A stretch of 64,000 nt of DNA from the NCBI GenBank assembly GCA_965197555.1, contig OZ240213.1, forward strand, positions 3,534,001 through 3,598,000, read 5' to 3'. The translations under genes were made by a program, and so were the position numbers. Each line of letters opens with the position of its first letter. Within the stretch, counting starts at the first letter, position 1. Positions 25,659 to 34,002 of the stretch are shown here, in pieces. Under the pieces are notes generated by a model. That model was given only the letters and a program-made list of their open reading frames with translations. It was not told where the DNA came from and did no database searches. The stretch comes from G965197555 sp965197555. GTDB taxonomy: Bacteria > Chloroflexota > Dehalococcoidia > Lucifugimonadales > UBA3495.

Positions 25659-26747
25659 ATGGGAAGACCTGAGACTTCCGAAATCGGTGCCCAAATTCCC
25701 GTCATCACCTCTGCCGCCCGAACACGCTTGCTCAAGGACCAACTCAAGAGTGTCTCACGTTCTTTCTATCTGACGGTCAGAGTCCTCCCCAAGTCTCTCC
25801 GCGAACCCATAGCTCTCGCCTACCTATTGGCGAGGTCCGCAGACAGCATCGCGGACACCAGGCTATTGCCCTGGGAAGAGCGGCTCCGCCATCTCTTTAC
25901 CTTCAGGGAGCAGGTCCAGGGTCCGGCGGCGTCTCGAGCACTGTACGAAATTGAGGCGGCAGTTACCAATGTGCAATCTAATTTGAACGAGCGAGCGCTC
26001 TTGGAATCCCTATTGGAGCTCTTCAGTTTGTTGGAGGGGTCACCTGAGCCGGACCGGGCTCGGGTCCGCTCAGTCGTCGTGACCCTTACCCAGGGGATGG
26101 AGATCGACCTCACCAGCTTCCCGCCGGAGGACTCGGGGCGAGTTGAAGCCCTGCAGAATGCCGCTGAGTTGGACAATTATATCTATCACGTCGCGGGTTG
26201 TGTGGGTGAGTTTTGGACGGCCGTATCCATGGCCCATGTCCACTCGCTGAAAACGTGGGACGAACAACGGATGGCAGGGCTTGGCGTCCGGTTCGGCAAA
26301 GCGCTACAGCTTACCAACGTGTTGCGCGACCTGCCCCGCGACATTCGAAACGGGCGGTGCTATCTGCCTAAAGCCGAGTTATCAAGCGTCGGCTTGGTGC
26401 CTGAAGAGCTGCTGGTCCCGCAAGCTGGACCCAAAGCTCGCCCGGTGTTGGTGGAATGGATTAACGCAGCCATGGGCCACTACGCAGCCTCCGAGGAATA
26501 TTTGCTAGCAGTCCCACGCAGTTGTGTTCGCCTTAGACTGGCAGTGCTGTGGCCCATATTGATTGGGCTGGGGACCCTTGGGGAGTTGGCTCGGAACCAG
26601 GATTGGCTTGACCCGGACCGGCCGGCCAAAGTGAGCCGAGGTTGGGTCTACCGGACCATGGCGAAATCTATTCCGTTGGTGTCGATTGATCATGCTTTAC
26701 GATCCTGGATCGCCAAGAGTAGGGACCAGGTAGCAAAGGCGCTGTAA
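25659..26747 (+). CDS. Squalene/phytoene synthase family protein
   Basis: Head-to-head condensation of two prenyl diphosphates. 362 residues from ATG 25659 (a GTG sits just before). SRSFYLTVRVLPKSLREPIALAYLLARSADSIADT carries the first aspartate motif (about residues 33-66), and the second is in GKALQLTNVLRDLPRDIRNGRCYLP (about 208-232). YHVAGCVGEFW is the central helix motif. The SRSFYLTVRVLP start favours a squalene-synthase-like enzyme over phytoene synthase. No sterol, hopanoid or carotenoid partner gene is adjacent. Confidence 0.82.
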   Translation: MGRPETSEIGAQIPVITSAARTRLLKDQLKSVSRSFYLTVRVLPKSLREPIALAYLLARSADSIADTRLLPWEERLRHLFTFREQVQGPAASRALYEIEAAVTNVQSNLNERALLESLLELFSLLEGSPEPDRARVRSVVVTLTQGMEIDLTSFPPEDSGRVEALQNAAELDNYIYHVAGCVGEFWTAVSMAHVHSLKTWDEQRMAGLGVRFGKALQLTNVLRDLPRDIRNGRCYLPKAELSSVGLVPEELLVPQAGPKARPVLVEWINAAMGHYAASEEYLLAVPRSCVRLRLAVLWPILIGLGTLGELARNQDWLDPDRPAKVSRGWVYRTMAKSIPLVSIDHALRSWIAKSRDQVAKAL

Positions 26748-27035
26748 GGTTCCGTGATCACATCCCATGCTCCCTTCATCTGTGACTGATCGCTTAAGGC
26801 CCCGCAGCCATTTGGGGTCCAAGGGCTTGGCAGTTAACTGACCTGTCGGAGCGCTAGTGAACAACGCTGGGAACGACGAGATTACCTCACCCTGGTGGCT
26901 GCCGAAGGGATTGATGTACCATTACCATCGGCATCTACGGCTACCAAGAATCCAGTATCGGATGCAATAGGCGGCAAGTTTGGTCCATGCCAAGAGGACA
27001 CCCTAACTTTTAGGCGCCGCCAAGGAGGTGTACTC

Positions 27036-28001
27036 ATGAAATACGGGTTCACGTTGCCGGGAAGGGGACCTTTGGCCACACCCGAGCACCTGACCACCAT
27101 GGCGAAGCGCGGGGAAGAGCTGGGGTATGACTCCCTTTCCATCGGGGACCACATCGTCATACCCAACAACATAAGCTCACCTTACCCTTACACCGAGGGC
27201 GGAGAGTTCCCAGGAGCGGGCTCAGGAGAATTCCTGGAGCAACTTTCGGTGCTTTCCTTCATTGCGGGCCAAACGCAACAGATTCGGCTGGTAACCAGCG
27301 TCATCATCGTTCCCCACCGTAATCCGCTGGTGGCCGCGAAAGTGCTGGCGACCCTGGATGTCCTGTCCAAGGGCCGTTTGATAGTGGGTGTTGGTGTTGG
27401 CTGGATGCGGGAGGAGTTTGAAGCACTGGGCCTCCCTCCCTTCGAGCAACGGGGAGCGGTCACCGACGAGTACCTGCGGGCCTTCAAGGAGCTCTGGACC
27501 AGCGACAACCCGTCTTTCGAGGGCAGGTTTTGCCGGTTCAGGGACATCTCATTTCTACCCAAGCCGTTGCAGAAACCTCACCCTCCCATTTGGGTAGGGG
27601 GAGAGAGCCGTCCGGCAATGCGGCGCACCGCCGAGCTGGCCAACGGATGGTACCCCATAGGGTCCAACCCCACTTTCCCAATGGGGACTCCAGACCTACT
27701 GGTGGACGGAATCAAGCGGCTTAACACCTACGTTCGGAGATTCGGGCGGGACCCTGGAGAGATAGACATTATTTACCGCACCCACCAGTACCAGCTCGAT
27801 AGCAACGGCGGTGGGTCCGTCCCATCTTCCCAGCGGCAACTATTCACCGGGAACGCAGATGCTGTGGCCTCGGATATCCGCCGGTATGAAGACATGGGCG
27901 TCAAACAAATCGTAGTGGACTTCACACGGCTAGGCCAGACGATGGACGTCGTGTTGCAACAGATGGAACGGTTTGCTACCGAGGTGTGGCCTAAGGTGTA
28001 G
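27036..28001 (+). CDS. LLM class F420-dependent oxidoreductase
   Basis: Luciferase-like (alpha/beta)8 barrel, about 321 residues from ATG 27036, which has AAGGAGGTG just upstream. KYGFTLPGRGPLATPEHLTTMAKRGEELGYDSLSIGDHIVIP is the barrel start, RLIVGVGVGWMREEFEALG (about residue 115) the typical cofactor-site strand, and PHPPIWVGGESRPAMRRTAELANGWYP the later motif. It resembles TIGR03619-type F420 enzymes. The substrate is unknown. A second LLM gene lies at 30.6 kb. Confidence 0.85.
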   Translation: MKYGFTLPGRGPLATPEHLTTMAKRGEELGYDSLSIGDHIVIPNNISSPYPYTEGGEFPGAGSGEFLEQLSVLSFIAGQTQQIRLVTSVIIVPHRNPLVAAKVLATLDVLSKGRLIVGVGVGWMREEFEALGLPPFEQRGAVTDEYLRAFKELWTSDNPSFEGRFCRFRDISFLPKPLQKPHPPIWVGGESRPAMRRTAELANGWYPIGSNPTFPMGTPDLLVDGIKRLNTYVRRFGRDPGEIDIIYRTHQYQLDSNGGGSVPSSQRQLFTGNADAVASDIRRYEDMGVKQIVVDFTRLGQTMDVVLQQMERFATEVWPKV

Positions 28002-28066
28002 CTATTCGGGAGGATGCCCCCCGGGTTATTAGATTCTAGCTCTGGCAGCGCAGCCCCACCCCCTAG

Positions 28067-28086
28067 ATACCCGCGTTCGCGGGTAT
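28067..28086. repeat. REP-like hairpin ATACCCGCG-TT-CGCGGGTAT
   Basis: A perfect 9-bp palindromic stem located 66 bases after the LLM gene, between it and the convergent aldo/keto reductase. The motif (with flanking GATACCCGCG and GGGTATGACG) looks like a dispersed REP-type hairpin. No T run, so it is not clearly a terminator. I see one copy in the window. Confidence 0.55.
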
Positions 28087-28233
28087 GACGTGAAGATACA
28101 CAGCGCAGGCCTCAGCGCGGAGCCCACCTCCGTTCACCAGGAATGGGCTGGTGTAGGTATTGGGAGGGCGACCAAATGACCCTGGAGAATGTTTGGCCTG
28201 AGCCTGAAGAAACATCCGCCCGGCTAGGCGCCG

Positions 28234-29202
28234 CTAGCGAAATCCTCGATTGTACAGCTCCCTTAGCTGTTCCAACTGATCGGCTGGAATTGGCGGTAGG
28301 TCGCTGCACCCGGCGATCTCTTCGGTTTCGGCTACGTTCTTTACCCCGGGCACAGTGGTGTCGATGTCTGCATTCATCAAACAGAAGACCGTCGCCGCTT
28401 GGGATAGGTTGGAAACCGGCGCCTGGAGAAGGAAGCCCAACTTCCTGGCGCTGGCCAAGTCTTGTACTAAGAGTTCGTCGCTTGGGGGCACTGGACGGTC
28501 GACTTGTGCACTAAGTGCCCCGGCGGCGTGGGACCGGATACCGATCACTCCCATTCCCAAAGATTTGGCTAGAGGGATGATCTGACCGTTATCGAAGATA
28601 GACACTCCCGATGGCGGGGGGTGCTGGGCTGTCCAGTTCAGCAGGTTGTAGTAGGAGAGCACAGTGTCGTATTGGTCACTCTCCATAATGCGCCTCATGG
28701 ATGGCACATGGGGCTCCATGGCCGAAACACCGATGAACCTGGTTAGCCCGGCCTGCTGCACCCTTTGAAAGGATTCCAAGACAGTCCCCAAGGCATCGTC
28801 GGCGGAGAGGGAATCCGGGCTGTCACCGCGGTTCAATGTAAACCGGTTGTGCACGTGGAGAACGTCCACGGAGTCCATCCGCAAACGCCGCAAGCTGGCC
28901 TCCACCGACCGCTGGACTGCTCCGTCTACGTCGTGCATCTCTTCCGCAGCCAGCCGCACCTTGGTGCCCACTACCGCCTCGTGGCGACGACCTCCCAAGG
29001 CAATTCCTAGGATCTCCTCAGCTTTACCGTTCCCGTAGCCGGGAGCGACATCGAAGTAGTTGATTCCCAGGTCCAGTGCGCGAAGCACTGCTCTAACACT
29101 CTCATCATCGGTGGTGGAACCCCATTCCTGGCCGATGCCGCCGCCACCGAAACCAACCCTGGATACCCTCAGCCCGGTCCGGCCTAATGCCGTGTATTCC
29201 AT
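28234..29202 (-). CDS. Aldo/keto reductase family protein
   Basis: 322 residues with a TIM-barrel NAD(P)H reductase pattern. LGRTGLRVSRVGFGGGGIG at the start, NYFDVAPGYGNGKAEEILG with the catalytic aspartate and tyrosine (about residues 51-60), VVGTKV with the lysine, and DVLHVHNRF where the active-site histidine is expected. It resembles the L-galactose dehydrogenase-like or L-fucose dehydrogenase branch. It ends the catabolic cluster on the minus strand, with a VOC gene 17 bases upstream. Confidence 0.85.
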   Translation of the reverse strand: MEYTALGRTGLRVSRVGFGGGGIGQEWGSTTDDESVRAVLRALDLGINYFDVAPGYGNGKAEEILGIALGGRRHEAVVGTKVRLAAEEMHDVDGAVQRSVEASLRRLRMDSVDVLHVHNRFTLNRGDSPDSLSADDALGTVLESFQRVQQAGLTRFIGVSAMEPHVPSMRRIMESDQYDTVLSYYNLLNWTAQHPPPSGVSIFDNGQIIPLAKSLGMGVIGIRSHAAGALSAQVDRPVPPSDELLVQDLASARKLGFLLQAPVSNLSQAATVFCLMNADIDTTVPGVKNVAETEEIAGCSDLPPIPADQLEQLRELYNRGFR

Positions 29203-29219
29203 GTCGCGGTCCCCACCCT

Positions 29220-29627
29220 CTAAGAGACTTCACCCTCGGCCAACTGGAAATATATACCATGGGAGCTGCTGGGTTCGACACTCAAGGTCTTGTAGCCAAA
29301 GGGGCTTGCGCTGGCAGCGTCACCCCGTAGCTCATTTCCTTTACTTTTCAGTTCCTGAAATAGTTGATCGATACCGTCTACTCCCCAGGCGACGTGCATG
29401 ACGCCGGGACCTTGCTCCCGAAGCTGCTGGGCCGCCGGGGTGTCGTCCCTGGTCGGCTCAAAAAAGTCTACCAGAGTAGGCCCGATGCGGTAGAGGATGG
29501 ACTTGAACCCCCGGTCGGGGAATTCGTCGGTACGCTCCGGCTTCAGGCCGAAGTTCTTCTCCAGGTAAGCGGACATATCTTGTATGCTCTCGACCACGTA
29601 GGTGACGTGATGCACTTTGGTAAACAT
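29220..29627 (-). CDS. VOC protein resembling methylmalonyl-CoA epimerase
   Basis: About 135 residues from ATG 29627 (MFTKVHHVTYVVESIQDMSAYLEKNFGL). The first histidine of KVHHVTYVV, VDFFEP, MHVAWGVDGIDQLFQELKSKG and IYFQLAE place metal ligands where epimerase/glyoxalase proteins have them. It could be a methylmalonyl-CoA epimerase, but mutase genes are not nearby, so another lyase or isomerase is equally possible. Its start is divergent from the alpha/beta hydrolase. Confidence 0.7.
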   Translation of the reverse strand: MFTKVHHVTYVVESIQDMSAYLEKNFGLKPERTDEFPDRGFKSILYRIGPTLVDFFEPTRDDTPAAQQLREQGPGVMHVAWGVDGIDQLFQELKSKGNELRGDAASASPFGYKTLSVEPSSSHGIYFQLAEGEVS

Positions 29628-29752
29628 ATCGTCCTCTCGCATTGGTGGTTTGACGCAAGCCTAGTCGGATTGCCAGCCGGAATCAAGGGGTCGCATTGAC
29701 TTACTATACTCGTAACCCTAATATCGGTACGATTAACTGCCGGAGGAAAGAG

Positions 29753-30592
29753 ATGCCCAGCTTTTCCGCCAATGGGGTTCAGATTTATTACGAGGTCAAT
29801 GGAGGGGGTTTTCCTTTGGTGTGGTGCCACGAATTCGGAGGGTCCATCGAGAGCTGGGAAACTCAAGTCAGGTACTTCACACGTCGCTACCAGGTGATTA
29901 CTTATGCGGCGCGGGGCTGGCCCCCTTCGGACGTTCCCACCGACCCTGCGGCCTATTCCCAGGACATCTTGGTCAACGATTTATACCTTTTGCTGCGGCA
30001 CTTGGGTATCGGCCAAGCTCACATTGGCGGACTGTCAATGGGAGGGAGTGTTACGTTGAACTTTGGTATCGCTCACCCAGAGATGGCCAAGTCCTTGATT
30101 GTCGCCTCTGCCGGATCGGGAAGCACCGACCGGGATACGTTCCTTGCCAACGGCCAAGCAATGGCCCAGCGTCTGCTTTCGGAAGGGATGGCGGCGGTGG
30201 CCAAGGACTACGGCGTGACCCCCGTAAGAGTACAGCTCGGCCGCAAAGACCCTCACGGGTTCGAGGAGTTCACCCGGCTGCTGGCCGCCCATGACGCCAC
30301 TGGTTCGGCCTTGACCTACCAAGGGTTTATGATGAACCGCCCCACTGTCTTCGCTCTGGAGGAGCAGTTGCGAGCGTTGCGGGTCCCTACGCTAATTCTC
30401 ATCGGTGACGAGGACGAGCCCTGCATCGAGCCGGCGGTGTTCATGAAGCGCCATATCCCCCGCTCCGGATTGGCCGTGTTTCCCCAGAGCGGCCACGCCA
30501 TCAACCTGGAAGAGCCGGACCTGTTCAACCGCACGGTTTCGGACTTCTTGAATGCTGTCGAAGCCGACCGTTGGGCCAGTCGGGAAATCTAG
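29753..30592 (+). CDS. Alpha/beta hydrolase
   Basis: 279 residues from ATG 29753, with GGAGG 11 bases upstream. LVWCHEFGGSIESW is the oxyanion-hole region, GLSMGGSV (about residue 96) the nucleophile elbow with serine, DEDEPC the likely acid region, and QSGHAINLEEPDLFNRTV the catalytic histidine. The WCHEFGG in place of the usual HG is slightly unusual. The substrate is unknown; it is probably part of the local degradation gene set. Confidence 0.83.
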   Translation: MPSFSANGVQIYYEVNGGGFPLVWCHEFGGSIESWETQVRYFTRRYQVITYAARGWPPSDVPTDPAAYSQDILVNDLYLLLRHLGIGQAHIGGLSMGGSVTLNFGIAHPEMAKSLIVASAGSGSTDRDTFLANGQAMAQRLLSEGMAAVAKDYGVTPVRVQLGRKDPHGFEEFTRLLAAHDATGSALTYQGFMMNRPTVFALEEQLRALRVPTLILIGDEDEPCIEPAVFMKRHIPRSGLAVFPQSGHAINLEEPDLFNRTVSDFLNAVEADRWASREI

Positions 30593-30636
30593 CCGGGAGA
30601 GGCCAACCTCGGCCGCCGCTGGAAGCTCTTCAGGGA

Positions 30637-31656
30637 TCAGCTTTGTAACTCCCCGATAATTCCTTTGAGCGCTCCTTCGCTACCAGGTCTCACTGGTAGG
30701 TTCAACACGATTTCGTCCAATATGTCTCCGAACCGTTGCTTCACTAGGCCGGCGACCTCGTCGTATTCCCCCGCCACCACAAAGGGCTCCAGGATCTCGT
30801 CGGTGATCAACTCAGACATGCGGTCCCACTCCCCCTGGAGCGACAACTCGTGGAGCCGTTGGCCCACCTCTTGGAAGCCGTGTATAGCCAGAACGGGGGA
30901 GTACGTCCTGGTCGAGAAATAGAACGCCAGTTGCCGCTTTACACCCGCTTTTTGTGCGGCGATAGTCCTCTGGTCAGGACCGGTGATCACAAAGGGCGAG
31001 CCATTGATCTTGATATCCTCAATGCTGCGGCCTGCTCTCTCAGCACCCTGAGAAATATTAGGGATGATGACCTCGGTCAAGTATCGCTTGGAGCTTATGC
31101 CGTGCAAAGAAATTCCGTCGCAGGCCTCACCCACCACCCGGCAGTTGTAAGGATTTATGGCGCTGATGTAAACCGGCGGTTTGGCTTCAGCGCTGGGTCC
31201 GGGGCTGAAGAAGGGAGTCATCAGATTAAAGGTGTAGTATCGCCCATGAAAATCCAGCTTGTCACCGCTTTGCCAGTTGTCCCAGATGGCATGCAGGGAC
31301 CGGATGTATTCCTTCAAGCGCGGCCCCGGGGCATCCCACTTGACCGAAAAGCGGCGCTCGATGTGCCCTTTCACCTGGGTGCCCAGACCCAGCCGGAACC
31401 GCCCTGCTGATAAGCTCTGAAGGTCCATGGCGGAATAGGCTACCACCATGGGAGAGCGAGGGAACGCCATGGCCACCCGCGTTTCAAGGGTTACTGTGGA
31501 AGTTGCGGTGGCGGCCAGTAGCAATGGGAAGAAAGGATCGTGGGCAGTCTCCTCGGCGCTGAGGCCATCGTATCCCATGGACTCAGCCCACCGGGCCTCG
31601 TTGGGAATGTTTTTCAGGTTGCTTGTGTTCAGGTGATAAATAACTCTCATGGCCAT
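30637..31656 (-). CDS. LLM class flavin/F420-dependent oxidoreductase (TIGR03617-like)
   Basis: 339 residues. NEARWAESMGYDGLSAEETAHDPFFPL, MAFPRSPMVVAYSAMDLQSLSAGRFRLGLGTQVKGH (about 62-97) and PPVYISAINPYNCRVVGEACDGI are luciferase-like monooxygenase motifs. The overall pattern fits the TIGR03617 F420-dependent group. Convergent with the alpha/beta hydrolase at 29.8 kb. Such enzymes are expanded in SAR202-type Chloroflexota, where they are thought to oxidise recalcitrant organic matter. Confidence 0.85.
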   Translation of the reverse strand: MAMRVIYHLNTSNLKNIPNEARWAESMGYDGLSAEETAHDPFFPLLLAATATSTVTLETRVAMAFPRSPMVVAYSAMDLQSLSAGRFRLGLGTQVKGHIERRFSVKWDAPGPRLKEYIRSLHAIWDNWQSGDKLDFHGRYYTFNLMTPFFSPGPSAEAKPPVYISAINPYNCRVVGEACDGISLHGISSKRYLTEVIIPNISQGAERAGRSIEDIKINGSPFVITGPDQRTIAAQKAGVKRQLAFYFSTRTYSPVLAIHGFQEVGQRLHELSLQGEWDRMSELITDEILEPFVVAGEYDEVAGLVKQRFGDILDEIVLNLPVRPGSEGALKGIIGELQS

Positions 31657-31837
31657 CTTTTAACGGAACCAGTATACGGATTTGTACTGTTTGCTGATGG
31701 TGCCACTGGCGGGCGGAGGCAAATCGCTTACCTCGCCGTGGCTAGTCCGGTACAAGGCTGGCTCTGATGCCAGGCAGGGTTACATGGTAGGATAACCTAA
31801 CTAAACAAAGGAACGCCATCGGCTAACAGTTGTCAGC

Positions 31838-31977
31838 ACTTGGAAACTATCTCAAAACCGGGGTGGCGGCCCTTCGACTGGCTCAGGGCTAACGATTTAC
31901 ATTTGCATTCCGTTCGTGCTGAGCTTGTCGAAGCACAAATTGGGCGAGTGACCAACATTTTGAGACAGTTACTTGGA
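31838..31977. mobile_element. 126-bp MITE-like element with TIRs and 7-bp target duplication
   Basis: The element itself spans 31845-31970. Its ends are inverted repeats AACTATCTCAAAA and TTTTGAGACAGTT (12 of 13 matching). It is flanked on both sides by ACTTGGA (31838-31844 and 31971-31977), which looks like a target-site duplication. Inside are two REP-like hairpins in opposite orientation, 31869-31894 and 31911-31936, both built on TTCGACNNGCTCAG. Their stems differ but stay paired (GCCCT/AGGGC and GTGCT/AGCAC). No coding capacity, so a transposase would have to act from elsewhere. Confidence 0.75.
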
Positions 31978-32025
31978 ATTCAGCCGTCGTTAGACGTTGA
32001 TAGCTGATCGCAAATAGGAGGACTT

Positions 32026-32850
32026 ATGGAATCCGCTTTCGTTCAAGCAGGCGAAGTCCGGCTGCAATACTACCACCACGGTCATGGGGCACAGAAAATA
32101 TTGTTGGTCCACGGTTACGCATCATCAGCCAGGTTGTGGCAGCTCACCATGGAGTTGTTGGACCCAGATAGGTTTGAAGTATTCGCTACTAACAACCGCG
32201 GTGCAGGCGACTCGGACCGCTCTCCAACCGAGGAAGCTTACACGGTAGAACAGTTTGCTGAAGATGTGCACAACGCCGCGGAAGCCTTGGGGCTAAACGG
32301 GTTCACCTTGGTCGGCCATTCCATGGGAGGAGCGACTGTAGCCCAGTACGCCATGGCCCATCAGCAAAAACTAAACGGGTTAGTCCTACTGAACTCAGCG
32401 CCTCTGGGTGGGCGGACACTGGAGGATGGGTGGGATGAGGCCATTCGGGAACAGTTCCGGACCAATGACCGGCCACAGGGCGACATGGGATTCAACGGGC
32501 CCCACATCACTCCGGAGTTTACCGAAGGGGTCTTGGCCGACATCGCCCGCAACCCTGTAGAACGGGCGCTGGGAGGACGCCGGTCCATGTCCCAGCTACG
32601 GCTCAGGGAGCGGCTCAGCAAGATCACCGTCCCGACGCTGGTGGTAGGAGGCGACAAGGATACCACGGTGGGTGTGGACAACATCCTGGCCGACTACCTG
32701 GCACTGCCTGAGGCGTCCAGGTCCTTGCACATCTTCCACGGAATCGGCCACTCGCCCAACGTGGAGATACCCGACCGGTTGGCCGCCCTGCTGACCAGGT
32801 TTGTCGGAGAGGTCAGCGCGGAGGAGAAGGTCGCAGCAGCAACGGGGTAG
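32026..32850 (+). CDS. Alpha/beta hydrolase (full-length copy)
   Basis: 274 residues, start ATG at 32026 with AGGAGG upstream. ILLVHGYASSARLW is the oxyanion region, NNRGAGDSDR, then GHSMGGATVAQYA (about residue 97) with the nucleophile serine; VVGGDKDTTV supplies the acid and GIGHSPNVEIPDRL the histidine. The last 251 bases (32600-32850) are repeated at 34003-34253. It lies just downstream of the MITE-like element. The substrate is unknown. Confidence 0.85.
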   Translation: MESAFVQAGEVRLQYYHHGHGAQKILLVHGYASSARLWQLTMELLDPDRFEVFATNNRGAGDSDRSPTEEAYTVEQFAEDVHNAAEALGLNGFTLVGHSMGGATVAQYAMAHQQKLNGLVLLNSAPLGGRTLEDGWDEAIREQFRTNDRPQGDMGFNGPHITPEFTEGVLADIARNPVERALGGRRSMSQLRLRERLSKITVPTLVVGGDKDTTVGVDNILADYLALPEASRSLHIFHGIGHSPNVEIPDRLAALLTRFVGEVSAEEKVAAATG

Positions 32851-32864
32851 GGAGTGCCGGATTA

Positions 32865-33094
32865 GTGCCACGTCGCTATTCATCGCGGGAAACAATTACG
32901 GTTCTCCGAAAGGCGGGCTGGATGTGGGACAGGCAGGAAGGGTCCCATGTTATATGACACGAGAAGGATTGCCCTGTTTGATTACCGTTCCGGCCAACGA
33001 CCGTGAGATCGACAGGGGTACATTCGGTAATATTCTTCGTCAGGCTGGATTGACACGAAGAGAATTCGACTCGCTTGCCCACGAGGTCCTCTAA
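32865..33094 (+). pseudogene. hicA: hicA toxin, disrupted by a one-base frameshift
   Basis: HicA is a small mRNA-cleaving toxin of the double-stranded-RNA-binding fold. From GTG 32865 one frame reads VPRRYSSRETITVLRKAGWMWDRQEGSHVI and stops at TGA 32955-32957. The +2-related frame then continues TREGLPCLITVPANDREIDRGTFGNILRQAGLTRREFDSLAHEVL to 33094. Together they make one normal HicA, including the catalytic histidine region GSHV and the VPxxxREIDRGTFxxILRQAGL tail. A single missing base before 32956 explains it. It is followed directly by hicB. It could also be a sequencing or assembly error. Confidence 0.75.
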
Positions 33095-33391
33095 ATGCCC
33101 TCAAAAAAGTTCACAGTCATTCTACTTCCCGACGACGACAGCTATCAGGTCGTGTTTCCCCACTACCCTGGCTGCTTAACCTTCGGTGAATCTGTAGAAG
33201 AGGCATTAAGCAACGCCAAGGAAGCAATAGAGCTCCACCTGCAAGGTGAAGCAGAAATCGGAGCCGACCCGGTGCCCCCCAACGCCTACGCGCGGCACGT
33301 CGTCGTGGGTGAAATCGAGGCAGAGGTGCCGGAGTCCCTTCTGCAACCCGATACCGGGCCGGAGAAAGTTAGTGCCGCTCCCGTCAGTTAG
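33095..33391 (+). CDS. hicB: HicB-type antitoxin
   Basis: 98 residues. FTVILLPDDDSYQVVFPHYPGCLTFGESVEEALSNAKEAIELHLQ is the partial RNase-H fold of HicB. The C-terminal part is short and lacks an obvious HTH or ribbon-helix-helix domain. The ATG follows the hicA stop with no gap, so the pair is an operon in hicA-hicB order. If hicA is truly broken, hicB is a remnant or an orphan antitoxin. Confidence 0.85.
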   Translation: MPSKKFTVILLPDDDSYQVVFPHYPGCLTFGESVEEALSNAKEAIELHLQGEAEIGADPVPPNAYARHVVVGEIEAEVPESLLQPDTGPEKVSAAPVS

Positions 33392-33524
33392 GCTGGTTCG
33401 CTCCCTGTACGGTCAGGATTTTCTTCAAGGTGGGCCTGCGGTGTATCGGTGGAATAGCCATCATTAGTCCTCAGAATCCTGGATACCCCAAAGGATAGGC
33501 TATCGGAATCCGCCTTTCCCATGG

Positions 33525-33622
33525 GCTCTTTAACCGCCGAACAGCGGAAGGAAGAATCTGGTTTGACATTCGGTATAGGTCTCCCTCATAGCCGGGCATA
33601 TCGGGCAACTTTCTCAAAGGAC
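33525..33622. repeat. Stray copy of the 16S rRNA trailer
   Basis: 33525-33554 repeats the 16S processing-stem half at 38259-38288 in the same orientation (28 of 30 matching, GCTCTTTAACCGC then AGCGGAAGGAAG). A second block, 33597-33622, resembles 38329-38354 (CATCGG, ACTTTCTCA). The copy has no 16S gene attached. It marks the end of the toxin region, and suggests that a ribosomal flank was duplicated or that a second 16S copy was lost. Confidence 0.6.
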
Positions 33623-33652
33623 ATCGCCCAACTCCGTCAATATCTGCTCAAT

Positions 33653-33970
33653 TTAATCACGCAGTGGCGATAAGTCTTCTTGGACCGTCCGCCATACCGG
33701 TTCCAAATCGACGCCAAAATGAGCATGTATCAAGACATTGCGCATGTCTGCCACGTCCTGCCAGGCCACCTGCGGCCATCGGTCTCTAACTTCGTCTGGG
33801 ATACGATTGGCGGCTTCACCTATGATTTCCAGAGCGCGGACTACCGCGAAGTTAGTCCGGAGATTGGCGGAGAATTCTGCGAAATCAACGTCCTCCACAA
33901 ACGATAGAGCTGCTTCGGTGGCATTCAGGATATCCCGCAGGTAGTCCAGGTAAGTCCGGTCCTGCCTCAC
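33653..33970 (-). CDS. HepT-like HEPN ribonuclease toxin (DUF86), orphan
   Basis: 105 residues from GTG 33970 (VRQDRTYLDYLRDILNATEAALSFV). FAVVRALEIIGEAANRIPDEVRDRWPQVAWQDVADMRNVLIHAHFGVD contains the HEPN motif R-x4-H (RNVLIH, about residue 78). The HepT toxin is normally preceded by the MntA nucleotidyltransferase antitoxin. Upstream here is the fragment of the hydrolase, so the partner seems to be lost. An in-frame extension to 34087 is antisense to that fragment and was not used. Confidence 0.8.
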   Translation of the reverse strand: MRQDRTYLDYLRDILNATEAALSFVEDVDFAEFSANLRTNFAVVRALEIIGEAANRIPDEVRDRWPQVAWQDVADMRNVLIHAHFGVDLEPVWRTVQEDLSPLRD

Positions 33971-34002
33971 ACCGGCACCAATTCCCCTAGAATCTGTTTT
34001 AA

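Noticed and set aside
30316..30534. Other minus-strand short frames in the catabolic region
   Set aside because: Shadows of the alpha/beta hydrolase gene; no independent support.
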